In this document: positions 29,240-37,791 of the stretch, one piece after another | Layout of the letters: each line of letters begins with the position of its first letter | Position numbering within the stretch: position 1 is the first letter of the stretch | NCBI RefSeq assembly: GCF_014287585.1 | Contig: NZ_JACOOJ010000009.1 | Span: 1 to 64,000 of the forward strand | Length of the DNA stretch: 64,000 bases | Source: Parabacteroides hominis | Lineage (GTDB): Bacteria; Bacteroidota; Bacteroidia; Bacteroidales; Tannerellaceae | Direction of reading: 5' to 3' | Translations under genes and position numbers: made by a program | Notes under the pieces: generated by a model | Seen by the model: only the letters and a program-made list of their open reading frames with translations | Databases searched by the model: none | Told to the model about the DNA's origin: nothing

Positions 29240-30648
29240 TTATTTGATTTTTGAGAGTTCTTCGATAAGTGCGGGGCGACGGGGGCGGCGAGCCTTCTGC
29301 TCTTCAATGATAACATCTGCTTCTTTTTTTCCTCCATATTCAATGAGCTTACGGAGCATATTGGCTCCGTCCTGATAAGCGTCGCGATTGGATGCGTTTT
29401 GAAAATGCTGACGTGCGCAATTTCCGTACAGCTTAATAAATTCATCTTGATAGAGGTTACGCACAGCCTTTGGAGTGTCTTCCAGAAGATATTGGTCGGG
29501 GTTCTTCTTTATATAATTTATATATCTGTCCCACATCTCCTCTTGGGTGAATATGTATGTCAGGATATTCCTGTTTTGTTTGTCGATGGCTTCTTCGATC
29601 AAAGAGTCACGCCATTTTGTCCAGTCCTCTTTTGACACATTGGATTTGATCAGAGAATACATGTTTGTATAAGAGTAATCTTTATTTCTCCAGAGATTTC
29701 CGTTAAAAAAGAAATAACGTGCAAGGCGAAGGATATTATCCACATCATTTTTTTTGCGATATACGTCCATTTCCCATGTCTTCCAGTCATTGACAAGGCC
29801 GGCATATCGGGCATCAGCGATTATTCCTTGCTGTGCAAGCTTGAGTACTTCGTCAAGGTCGCCTTCGTCCCATGCCATCTGAAGAAGTTGTTTTCGGAAA
29901 TCGCTGTTGTCTACATTGTCATACATGAATTTACGTTGCTCTTCCGGGGTTCCGCAACGTGCCATTAGTTTGACGCGATAAGAACGGGCTTTGTTATATG
30001 CATACTTTGAATTCCAGTTGTCGCCTGTTGGCTTGATCTCATCGAGTGCTGCGAACACTGAATTTTGTCTTTCCTGAGTGTTGGCGAGCTTGATGGCTAT
30101 TCCCATCCAGTCCCATTTCCAGTCCCATTTCCAGTCCCATCCATCGAGATCTTTGTTTTTGAAGCGAGTAAGGACGAAATTGAATATTTTGCTTTCTATT
30201 TCATGCGGCAGTTTTTGCTGAGTAAGGATGTCCCATTTTTCAAAGCAGTCGCTAATGATGGAACCGAGATTTCCATTGCTGTCATCACCGCAGTTCAGTA
30301 TTTCTTCGGCTGAATCGGCAAACCCGCTTAATAAGGCAAAAACTACGTCCCATTTCTTATTCTCCATAGCCTCGTCTGCTTCCTCCAAGATTCTTGAAAC
30401 GGCACTGTTGAAGCCAAAGGTGCTGTGGTATTCTATATATCCATACCGCCCTTGGTAAGCTGTTATGAGTTCATTGATACGATTTGAATAAGAGGATGGG
30501 GTTGGGGTAAATAAGGTGCCTGTTCCTAATGCAAGGAAACGGTCCCGGAACTGTCTGTCATTGGAACATTCCTTTTTGATAAAATCTCCTATCTGTTTTT
30601 ATCAAGAATGGTAATCAATTTTTCGATCGTCGAGTTGTTGTTCTTCAT
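29240..30648 (-). pseudogene. Helical-repeat hypothetical protein, frameshifted near its 5' end
   Basis: The main frame (29240 to about 30596) codes for a helical protein ending PRRPALIEELSKIK, a tail I associate with Bacteroidetes SWIM zinc-finger proteins, though no SWIM zinc motif is present. The frame has no ATG at its beginning (only a TTG at 30388). In another frame an ATG at 30646-30648 opens MKNNNSTIEKLITILDKN and stops at once. The two frames join cleanly if one A is added to an A5 tract (coding strand; T5 at 30596-30600), giving a 469-residue protein. This is a mutation, slippage site or sequencing error. A 12-bp coding repeat gives WDWKWDWKWDW near the middle. Confidence 0.65.
30099..30146 (-). 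repeat. 12-bp in-frame tandem repeat (WDWK units)
   Basis: Four 12-bp units, two identical (tcccatttccag), code for repeated Trp-Asp-Trp-Lys. The period is a multiple of three, so copy-number change would alter length without breaking the frame. Confidence 0.8.
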
Positions 30649-30854
30649 GTTGATTCTTTTAATATTAATTGAGCAATAAAGATAAACAAATGTCTTGGAA
30701 AATTGAGAGTTGAAGTGTTGATTATTCTTCAGACGGACCAATTATTTTCAAAGACCGGATTAAACCTTTGTGGATATTTTTTCGTCTGAATAGACAGGAA
30801 AAGGAAGAGAGTAATGATTATTTTCTTATATTTACCCCAAATTAGTGAGTAGGA

Positions 30855-31406
30855 ATGCAACAATATATAGAGGAAGAGATAATAAAACAATTACGTGATC
30901 CGGCGCATCAACGTGATGCCTTCGCGCAGGTTGTCAATTTCTACGGGGAGAAGTTGTATTGGCAGATACGAAAGATGGTGTTGGACCATGATGATGCCAA
31001 CGACTTATTGCAGAATACATTCCTGAAAGCCTGGACGAACATCGACTATTTCCGGGGAGAAGCGAAGTTGTCGACCTGGTTGTATAAGATCGCGATTAAC
31101 GAATGTATAACCTTTCTGAACCGCCAGCGTGCGCAGAACAATGTCTCGATTGACGATACGGACGTGTTTTTGCTGGAGCGCCTGAAAGGAGACGAGTATT
31201 TCGACGGAGATGCTGCCCAGATGAAGTTGCAGGAAGCGATCCTAACATTGCCGGAGAAACAACGTGCCGTTTTTAATATGAAATATTTTGACGATATGAA
31301 ATATGAAGATATGTCTGAGATTTTCGGGACTTCCGTAGGCGCTTTAAAAGCCTCCTATCACCATGCGGTGAAGAAAGTGGAGGAGTTTTTAACAAAAGAC
31401 ATTTAA
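30855..31406 (+). CDS. ECF RNA polymerase sigma factor
   Basis: A 183-residue extracytoplasmic-function sigma factor. Region 2 (DHDDANDLLQNTFLKAWTNID ... STWLYKIAINECITFLNR, about residues 40-90) and region 4 (LPEKQRAVFNMKYFDDMKYEDMSEIFGTSVGALKASYHHAVKK, about 130-175) are intact. Two downstream genes, a single-pass membrane protein and a periplasmic helical protein, look like its anti-sigma/sensor partners, so it is probably an envelope-stress or surface-signal sigma factor. Confidence 0.92.
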   Translation: MQQYIEEEIIKQLRDPAHQRDAFAQVVNFYGEKLYWQIRKMVLDHDDANDLLQNTFLKAWTNIDYFRGEAKLSTWLYKIAINECITFLNRQRAQNNVSIDDTDVFLLERLKGDEYFDGDAAQMKLQEAILTLPEKQRAVFNMKYFDDMKYEDMSEIFGTSVGALKASYHHAVKKVEEFLTKDI

Positions 31407-31452
31407 ACCTTTCGTGTTACCATTTGTCAAAAGAGCATAAAAGAGAGATGAT

Positions 31453-31842
31453 ATGAAAACAGAACAAAACAATCTGGACCGTCTTAAAGGGAAAAATCCT
31501 TTTACTGTGCCCGAAGGGTATATGGAAGGATTGACGGCAAACATTATGAGTCAGCTTCCCGATAGAGAGCCTGAGAAGGAAGCAAAAAAAGTTTCCTTGA
31601 TGGATCGTGTTCGTCCCTGGTTATATATGGCAGCCGTTTTTGCCGGACTGGGTTTGTTTTTTAAAGTTTTGGTCGGGCCGGAAGATAAAACGGCAAAAAC
31701 GGATTCATTACTCGTGAAAACAGAAGTGTCTCCTAACACGGTTTCCGCTCTGCAAGCGGCCGAGGACGAAGAATACCTGGAGTACCTGGAAGATCAGTAT
31801 GCCGGTTATATATTGGCAGAAGAAATAGGGGAAACCGAATAA
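31453..31842 (+). CDS. Probable anti-sigma membrane protein
   Basis: A 129-residue single-pass protein: a cytoplasmic segment (1-55) with NPFTVPEGYMEGLTANIMSQLP, a membrane helix at about 57-74 and an acidic periplasmic tail (AEDEEYLEYLEDQYAGYILAEE). There is no zinc or RskA signature, but position right after an ECF sigma gene (46 bp) and this topology fit an anti-sigma factor. Function is inferred from context. Confidence 0.75.
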   Translation: MKTEQNNLDRLKGKNPFTVPEGYMEGLTANIMSQLPDREPEKEAKKVSLMDRVRPWLYMAAVFAGLGLFFKVLVGPEDKTAKTDSLLVKTEVSPNTVSALQAAEDEEYLEYLEDQYAGYILAEEIGETE

Positions 31843-31890
31843 ATTGAAAAAAAATAAAGTTTGACGAAATATTTTTGAAAGAATACTTGT

Positions 31891-32361
31891 ATGAATAAAA
31901 TATTTTTTATTACATTTGTGGCGTGTTTAGTTGTGTTCTCATTCAGTGCTCACGCTCAAAGTGGGAAACAGCATCGAAATTTTGATAGAGAAGCGTTCCT
32001 TGCTAAAAAGAATGCTTTCATTACGGCAGAAATGGGGTTGACCCCGGAAGAGGCTGCATCATTTATACCTCTTTGTAACGAACTGCAAGAAAAGATGTTT
32101 GAGGCCGGTCGTGAATGTCGTAAACTATCCAAAGATTTAAAGCGCAATGAAAGTGCAACCGATGCTGACTACCTAAAGGTAATCGATGAGTGTGTGAGCG
32201 TGAACATGAAGCAGGCACAGTTGGAAAAGGAGTATTATGAAAAGTTTAAAAAGATATTGTCTCCAAAGAAACTTTACAAATACAAACGTGCGGAAGGAAA
32301 GTTCGCGCGGGAGTTTATGAGAGGAGGAGATGATAGAAAAGAAGAGAATAAAAAGAAATAA
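31891..32361 (+). CDS. Periplasmic Spy/CpxP-like helical protein
   Basis: A 156-residue exported protein (signal peptide 1-22, ending AHAQ) followed by long charged helices, with a MGLTPEEAASFIPL segment and a Lys-rich end. The layout resembles the LTxxQ/Spy-CpxP family of periplasmic chaperone or stress sensors, but the LTxxQ motif is not exact. It is the third gene of the sigma operon and may feed stress signals to it. A terminator follows. Confidence 0.75.
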   Translation: MNKIFFITFVACLVVFSFSAHAQSGKQHRNFDREAFLAKKNAFITAEMGLTPEEAASFIPLCNELQEKMFEAGRECRKLSKDLKRNESATDADYLKVIDECVSVNMKQAQLEKEYYEKFKKILSPKKLYKYKRAEGKFAREFMRGGDDRKEENKKK

Positions 32362-32417
32362 AATATTATCATTATTTGTGTTTTTTGTTTAGATTTAGTT
32401 TTGGCGTTTAAGTTAAG

Positions 32418-32458
32418 GGAGGGGTGGCGACGTGATGTCGGTTCCCCTTTTGTTTTTT
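32418..32458 (+). terminator. Terminator after the sigma operon
   Basis: AGGGG (32420-32424) pairs with CCCCT (32444-32448), and inner CGAC pairs with GTCG; followed by a T run that overlaps the mazG stop codon. Confidence 0.7.
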
Positions 32459-33242
32459 ATAAACCTTTCGATTTGGCTTCGTCCCAGATCCGATCCATTT
32501 CTTCCAAAGACATTTCTTTTAATGACTTGCCTTCTTTGATGGTATGCTCTTCTAAATAGTTGAAACGGCGGGTGAATTTCTGGTTCGTGCGTTCCAAAGC
32601 ATTATCCGGATTGATCTTATAGAGGCGGGCAGCGTTGATCAGGCTGAAGAACAGGTCTCCGAACTCGGCTTCCATCTTGTCTGCATCCATCTTGTCGATT
32701 TCGGTTTTCAGTTCGGTAAACTCTTCGTGCACCTTATCCCAGACTTGGTCGCGCTGTTCCCAGTCGAAGCCAACGTTGCGGGCTTTGTCCTGGATGCGAT
32801 GAGCTTTGACCACGGAAGGGAGTGAAGCGGGGACGCCTTCGAGAACTGTCTTGTTGCCGCCTTTTTCCTTTAGTTTGAGTTGTTCCCAGCTCTGTTCCAC
32901 TTTGCCGGCTGTATCGGCCTGTGCACTTCCGAAAACGTGCGGATGGCGATAGATCAGTTTTTGGCAAAGGCTGTCGCATACATCTTTGATGTCGAACGCC
33001 GCCTTTTCTTCACCGATCTTGGCATAGAAGACAATGTGCAGGAGCAGGTCGCCCAATTCTTTTTTAATGTTATTGTTGTCATCTTTCATGATGGCATCGC
33101 ACAATTCGTAAGTTTCTTCGATCGTATTCGTGCGAAGGCTTTCGTTTGTTTGTTTACGGTCCCACGGACATTTAACACGAAGCTCGTCCAGAATGTCGAG
33201 CAATTGTCCGAAGGCTTCCATCTTTTCTTGTTTAGTTGCCAT
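32457..33242 (-). CDS. mazG: Nucleoside triphosphate pyrophosphohydrolase MazG
   Basis: House-cleaning enzyme that hydrolyses NTPs and dNTPs to monophosphates. The 261-residue, two-domain form is present: N-terminal MazG core with CPWDRKQTNESLRTNTIEETYE (binding) and EELGD-type acidic cluster KKELGDLLLHIVFYA, and a C-terminal core with EFGDLFFSLINAARLYKINPDNALE. The metal-binding EExxE/ExxD pattern is intact in both halves. It lies downstream of a long perfect hairpin that separates it from the dsbD-like gene. Confidence 0.95.
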   Translation of the reverse strand: MATKQEKMEAFGQLLDILDELRVKCPWDRKQTNESLRTNTIEETYELCDAIMKDDNNNIKKELGDLLLHIVFYAKIGEEKAAFDIKDVCDSLCQKLIYRHPHVFGSAQADTAGKVEQSWEQLKLKEKGGNKTVLEGVPASLPSVVKAHRIQDKARNVGFDWEQRDQVWDKVHEEFTELKTEIDKMDADKMEAEFGDLFFSLINAARLYKINPDNALERTNQKFTRRFNYLEEHTIKEGKSLKEMSLEEMDRIWDEAKSKGL

Positions 33243-33268
33243 TTTTTAGTTGTTATGATTGGGGAGGA

Positions 33269-33318
33269 AGGCTGTGTGTTAAAGAGATTGATTTCTCTAT
33301 CTCTTTAACACACAGCCT
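33269..33318. repeat. Perfect 19-bp inverted repeat between dsbD and mazG
   Basis: AGGCTGTGTGTTAAAGAGA (33269-33287) is matched exactly by its reverse complement at 33300-33318 around a 12-nt loop. No T run follows on the minus strand, the direction of both flanking genes, so it is not a standard terminator. It would form a very stable hairpin 27 bp upstream of mazG. Confidence 0.85.
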
Positions 33319-33326
33319 ATGAGATA

Positions 33327-35417
33327 TTATTTGTTTTTTTCTTGTTGCTTGAAGACTTTCAACCCGTTTTCCAGGAATTTGATATAGTCGGGAACACTTT
33401 CGTTGAATGCATACGAAGGGCCGAGCGGTTCGCCCTCGTCGTTCAGCAAGATGTAGAACGGTTGGGCGTTTGCACCGAATTTGCTGCGCTGCAAATAACT
33501 CCATTTGTCGCCGATTGTTTTCAACTTACGAGTCTTGCCGTGCTCTTCGATTGTGATCGGCTGCGGCAGCTTCGTCTTGTCGTCGACCATCAGGGTGATC
33601 AGGACATAATCGTTTTCCAATATCTGTTTTACTTTCGGGTCGGTCCAAACAGATGCTTCCATCTTACGGCAGTTTACACAACCGAAGCCGGAGAAGTCGA
33701 TCATGACCGGCTTGTTCACCTTCTTGGCATAAGCCATACCGGTTTCGTAATCGTCAAAAGCAGCGTGCACTTCACTATTGTACAGGTTGAAATCCTGAGT
33801 ATACAGAGGAGGCGCGAAAGCACTGATCGCTTTCAATGGAGCTCCCCAAAGCCCCGGAACCATGTAAACGGCAAAAGAGAAAGAAATGATCGCCATGAAC
33901 AGGCGCGGCACGGATACATACGGCAGGTCGCTGTCGTGGCTGAACTTGATTTTGCCTAACAGGTAAACTCCCAGCATGATAAAGATCACGATCCAAAGCA
34001 CGATAAACACCTCGCGATCCAGCAACCGCCATCCGTAAGCTAAGTCGGCGACAGAGAGGAACTTCAGCGCTAAAGCCAATTCAAGGAAACCTAACACCAC
34101 CTTGACAGAGTTGAGCCAGCCGCCGGACTTCGGCATACTTTGCAACATATTCGGGAAGATAGCGAAAAGGCTGAACGGAATAGACAGCGCCAAAGCAAAA
34201 CCAAACATACCGATAGCCGGTCCAACCGCCGTCCCCATCGAAGCAGCCTGCACCAGCAAAGTCCCGATAATCGGACCCGTGCAAGAGAAAGACACCAGCA
34301 CCAGCGTAAACGACATGAAGAAAATACTGATAATCCCTGTTGTCGAATCCGCCTTCGTGTCCAGCTTATTCGTCCAGGACGAAGGCAATACCATTTCGAA
34401 CGCCCCGAAGAAAGAGATGGCAAAGACAACTAACAGCAGGAAGAATATGATATTGAAGATCGCATTCGTCGACAAGTCGTTCAGCGCGCTTGCCCCGAAT
34501 ATACCCGTGATCAGCAATCCCATCACCAGATAAATCACAATGATCGAAAGTCCGTACGTCACCGCATCGCGGATCGCCTTCTTGCGGTCCTTCGTCCGTT
34601 TGAGGAAGAAGCTGACCGTCATCGGGATCATCGGCCATACGCAAGGTGTCAGCAGGGCGATCAATCCGCCTAAGAAACCGGCGAAGAAGATGAACAACCA
34701 GGACGTGTCGGTTGCGGAAACCGTCGTGTCGCCGAAAGCCTTCAACTGGTCGATAACAGGAGTCCAAAGGGCAGTGTTGTCAGTCAGTTCGTTGGAAACG
34801 CGGACCGGCTTATTTTCAGCTTTGTCCTTGTTGGTGTCAGGTTCGGGGATTCCCGGACTGGGCAGTTCTTCTATTATTTCGGTATCCGGTTGCACGGCTG
34901 TCACATCGTTTTGGTCGACTTCCGGGGTTTCGGCAACCGTTTCGGCGGCAGCCGTCATCTTTATATTCTTTTTGTCGAACGAGAAACCGACGCGGTCTGG
35001 CGGCAGGCAAGTCTCGTCGTTACAAGCCATAAATTCCACTTCACCCTCGGCTTTGAACTTGGCCGGATCGGTCACTTTAATCTTCTGGGTGAACGAGACA
35101 GTTCCCGGATACCAACGCAGGTTCATGGCAAACAGTTCGTCATACACGGTAGTCGGTTTGACAGACGGTGTCGGTTTGCCGATCAGCTCGGCTCCTTTCA
35201 GTGTCTCGAATGTGAACGAAGTGGAGACTGGGCCGCCTTCCGGCAGGTCCTGGTCATACAAATGCCAGCCTTTATCGGCAGTAGCGGTAAACACGATCTC
35301 TTTCTCTGCGGAACCGGAATCATTCAGTTGTATCTTCCATTTCACAGGCTGGAGAATCTGTGCCTGTACGGTCAGTGCGACGAGCACCAACATCAAGGTA
35401 CTAAAGAGCTTCTTCAT
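33327..35417 (-). CDS. Thiol:disulfide interchange protein, DsbD-like
   Basis: Moves reducing power from cytoplasmic thioredoxin to periplasmic proteins. Signal peptide (1-19), an N-terminal DsbD-alpha-like domain (about 20-150, with a Cys pair in FMACNDETCLPPD), a central eight-helix membrane domain (about 235-500, Cys in ALLTPCVWPMIP and VSFSCTGPIIG), and a C-terminal thioredoxin-like domain with Cys580 and Cys583 in GCVNC. Length 696 is slightly larger than E. coli DsbD. It is followed by the strong hairpin and mazG, and preceded by an RluA-family gene. Confidence 0.92.
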   Translation of the reverse strand: MKKLFSTLMLVLVALTVQAQILQPVKWKIQLNDSGSAEKEIVFTATADKGWHLYDQDLPEGGPVSTSFTFETLKGAELIGKPTPSVKPTTVYDELFAMNLRWYPGTVSFTQKIKVTDPAKFKAEGEVEFMACNDETCLPPDRVGFSFDKKNIKMTAAAETVAETPEVDQNDVTAVQPDTEIIEELPSPGIPEPDTNKDKAENKPVRVSNELTDNTALWTPVIDQLKAFGDTTVSATDTSWLFIFFAGFLGGLIALLTPCVWPMIPMTVSFFLKRTKDRKKAIRDAVTYGLSIIVIYLVMGLLITGIFGASALNDLSTNAIFNIIFFLLLVVFAISFFGAFEMVLPSSWTNKLDTKADSTTGIISIFFMSFTLVLVSFSCTGPIIGTLLVQAASMGTAVGPAIGMFGFALALSIPFSLFAIFPNMLQSMPKSGGWLNSVKVVLGFLELALALKFLSVADLAYGWRLLDREVFIVLWIVIFIMLGVYLLGKIKFSHDSDLPYVSVPRLFMAIISFSFAVYMVPGLWGAPLKAISAFAPPLYTQDFNLYNSEVHAAFDDYETGMAYAKKVNKPVMIDFSGFGCVNCRKMEASVWTDPKVKQILENDYVLITLMVDDKTKLPQPITIEEHGKTRKLKTIGDKWSYLQRSKFGANAQPFYILLNDEGEPLGPSYAFNESVPDYIKFLENGLKVFKQQEKNK

Positions 35418-35434
35418 ATTATTCTTATTTTTGT

Positions 35435-36346
35435 TTATTTAGCTAAAGAGGAAAATTTATCAGGAATGCGTGTTTCGAAATGCATCTCTTCGCCCGTTAC
35501 CGGATGAATGAAGTCGAGCCGTCGGGCGTGAAGCATCAGCCGTCCGGTGGGATCTGTCTCCGCCCCGTACTTGAAATCGCCAGCGATGGAGTGGCCGATC
35601 GATTGCATCTGTGCGCGTATCTGGTTCTTGCGTCCTGTCTCCAGATCGAGTTCCAACAGCGAATAAGCCCCGTTGCTGTGCAGCAGGCGGTAGCGGGTGA
35701 TCGCCTCTTTCCCGTCTCCTTCGACTGTCACGTAGACCTGCATCTTGGTGTTTTCGGTCAGGTTGGAGATGATCAGGTCGGAATCTTTCTCCGGTCGTCC
35801 TTCCACTACGGCCACGTATGTGCGTGCCGTGATGGCGGAGTTCCAGTTCGATTGCAATGCTTTTTGCACTTGCTGGTTCTTGGCGAACATCATCAGTCCC
35901 GAAGTATCGCGGTCCAGGCGGTGGAGCACGAATATCTTGTTGCGCGGGTCCGTCTTCTTGACATATTCGCTAAGCAGGTGGAAAGCGGTCCGTTCCTTCA
36001 CGCGCGCGCTGGAAACCGAAAGCAAGCCTTCTTTCTTGTTTACGACTATCAGGTCGTCATCTTCCCAAACAATCGTGAGCAGCGGATTGTTGAACTCGAC
36101 TTTCCCCCGTTCGTAGCTGATTAACACCTCGTCGCCCGGTGCGAGCGGCATGTCGAACTGTGAGGTTACCGTACCATTGACTGAAATCTGTCCGTGGGCG
36201 AGCAGTGCCTTGACGGAACTTTTACTTTGTTCGTTTAAAAGGCCGAACAGGAAAGTGAGTAACGTATTCTCCTCTTTCACTGTAACTTTACGTCCGCGAG
36301 GGGCCCTGGATCTATCTGTGCCTCTGTATTCTGAGCGTCTTGTCAT
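35435..36346 (-). CDS. RluA-family pseudouridine synthase
   Basis: Converts specific uridines of rRNA or tRNA to pseudouridine. An N-terminal S4 RNA-binding domain (about residues 20-85, ALLAHGQISVNGTVTSQF) precedes the catalytic domain with HRLDRDTSGLMMFAK and the catalytic Asp about residue 143. 303 residues is typical. The exact target base cannot be told. It lies 17 bp upstream of the dsbD-like gene on the same strand, so the two are likely co-transcribed. Confidence 0.92.
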   Translation of the reverse strand: MTRRSEYRGTDRSRAPRGRKVTVKEENTLLTFLFGLLNEQSKSSVKALLAHGQISVNGTVTSQFDMPLAPGDEVLISYERGKVEFNNPLLTIVWEDDDLIVVNKKEGLLSVSSARVKERTAFHLLSEYVKKTDPRNKIFVLHRLDRDTSGLMMFAKNQQVQKALQSNWNSAITARTYVAVVEGRPEKDSDLIISNLTENTKMQVYVTVEGDGKEAITRYRLLHSNGAYSLLELDLETGRKNQIRAQMQSIGHSIAGDFKYGAETDPTGRLMLHARRLDFIHPVTGEEMHFETRIPDKFSSLAK

Positions 36347-36449
36347 ATTCCTGATTATATATAGTCTACAAAAGTACTACAATTTCTTGATATACGGAAG
36401 AACGTGGAAGGGGTAAACTATTTGGTTGCGTGACCGGATGCATAGTTTG

Positions 36450-37385
36450 CTATTTTTCTTGCCAAACCGGGAGGAATTGCCAATACTTCGGAAATCCCAT
36501 ATCTTTAAGTTCGAGTAGACTGCAATCGGATTTAAGCAGTTCCTTGATATGAATTTTAAAGTCGTTACCGGGACTAATCATATCAAGGATATAGGCTATA
36601 CAAGAAAGTACGGCAAACAATTTGTTTGTGCGTATTTGTTCGATAGTCGTTCTATCCATAAACGGATAAGGAGTGTTGTATGGCAAGGTTATGCTGACCA
36701 TAAATCGACGATTCCAAATGCGACTGTGGTGGGCGCAACAGTTGCGTAGATTGGATATTGCGTGTAGCCAATTCTCCAATATAGCTACTTTTTTCAAGCC
36801 GAATTGATCAGTAATGTACTCTTTGCGAGTATCTAATCTTAAGGATTGGAACAATCGGCTTAATGTGGCAAACGACACCACTTCGAGTGCCATCCAACTT
36901 GGTGGCATTGGTGGGGCATTGTATTTGGAACTGTAATGCTTGATAAAATCCTCGTTGCTACGGTTTACGTCAGCTTCGATATGTTCCATTAAATTATCAT
37001 AGTCGAAACGATACAAACTTTCATCATCATACCAATGGCTATCACCTGTGCTTTCGGCATAGACCTGTACGATCTTTGTGCGCACTGCCACTTCAATCTT
37101 CTCAATTGCATTGAAAATAAGCGAACGCAGTCTGCGGTCAAAGCAATAAAGGGCAATGATGTCCTTAAAGTGTATGTCTGTACGGGTGAAGTTATGGTCG
37201 GTATCTTCATCGTTTTCTTGGAACGGATAAGTGTAAGCACGAAGCCGATAGTAACTAATATTGAAAAGATAGGCGGTTGCCTCGCTTTCATCATCGAAAA
37301 CAAGCCCTCGTTGTTTTAGCCGTGCAACTTGCTCGGCGAGGGTCAACGGCTTCTTTGTATAATCAATTTTATCAGAAGCTACCAT
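36450..37385 (-). CDS. Abi_2-family abortive infection protein (HEPN)
   Basis: A 311-residue phage-defence protein of the AbiD/AbiF (Abi_2) family. The N-terminal segment KPLTLAEQVARLKQRGLVF and FNISYYRLRAYTYPF are family marks. RNCCAH near the C-terminal third fits the RNase motif R-x4-6-H of HEPN proteins. I start at 37385 (MVASDKIDY) because a minus-strand TAnnTTTG promoter at 37451-37458 and a stable leader hairpin lie upstream, inside a longer but unlikely extension. It stands alone, next to a repeat array. Predicted to cut RNA and stop growth on infection. Confidence 0.88.
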   Translation of the reverse strand: MVASDKIDYTKKPLTLAEQVARLKQRGLVFDDESEATAYLFNISYYRLRAYTYPFQENDEDTDHNFTRTDIHFKDIIALYCFDRRLRSLIFNAIEKIEVAVRTKIVQVYAESTGDSHWYDDESLYRFDYDNLMEHIEADVNRSNEDFIKHYSSKYNAPPMPPSWMALEVVSFATLSRLFQSLRLDTRKEYITDQFGLKKVAILENWLHAISNLRNCCAHHSRIWNRRFMVSITLPYNTPYPFMDRTTIEQIRTNKLFAVLSCIAYILDMISPGNDFKIHIKELLKSDCSLLELKDMGFPKYWQFLPVWQEK

Positions 37386-37398
37386 GTAAAAACTCGAA

Positions 37399-37440
37399 GA
37401 CCTCCCCGGGTGCGCTGTTCTATGGGAAGCGTGGGAGGTC
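37399..37440 (-). promoter_or_regulatory. Leader hairpin of the Abi gene
   Basis: GACCTCCC (37399-37406) pairs with GGGAGGTC (37433-37440) around a 26-nt loop, between promoter and start codon, 14 bp from the ATG. It could hide the ribosome site or attenuate the transcript. Confidence 0.5.
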
Positions 37441-37450
37441 ATATTGTGTG

Positions 37451-37458
37451 CAAAGGTA
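37451..37458 (-). promoter_or_regulatory. Promoter box of the Abi gene
   Basis: On the minus strand the bases read TACCTTTG, matching TAnnTTTG; a TTG lies about 20 bp upstream. The position supports the start at 37385. Confidence 0.6.
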
Positions 37459-37580
37459 ATACATTGTATATGAATCTGCAAGGCTCTCACGAAAATAATT
37501 TGAAGCATTACGTTTTTTCTTTCTATTTATTAGGAATTTCCTCCCTATTTGTTGTATCTTTAGATGCTATTCATAAGTCG

Positions 37581-37712
37581 TTCGCTGGCTGGCGGTCGAT
37601 TGTCCGCTGGCTGGCGAACGATTGTCCGCTGGCTGGCGAACGATTGTCCGCTGGCTGGCGAACGATCGACCGCCGGCCAGTGAACGATCGTCCGCCGGCC
37701 GGCGGACAACTT
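37581..37712. repeat. 22-bp tandem repeat array 2
   Basis: Six consecutive units of exactly 22 bp (starts at 37581, 37603, 37625, 37647, 37669 and 37691). Units two and three are identical, the others drift, and the last is degenerate. Each unit has a GC-rich half (GCTGGCTGGC or GCCGGCCGGC) and an ACGATTG or ACGATCG half. The consensus agrees with array 1 at 15 of 22 positions. There are no CRISPR-like spacers. Confidence 0.9.
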
Positions 37713-37791
37713 GGCGAATGAAGAGAAAATCTTAACGGATAGGCTGGATTGAGTTAATATATCATGTAAAAACATTTAATCATTAGAAAAT

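Noticed and set aside
37329..37775. Open frames on both strands through the 22-bp array
   Set aside because: They arise from the repeats; a 22-bp period shifts frame at each unit, so no stable protein is coded.
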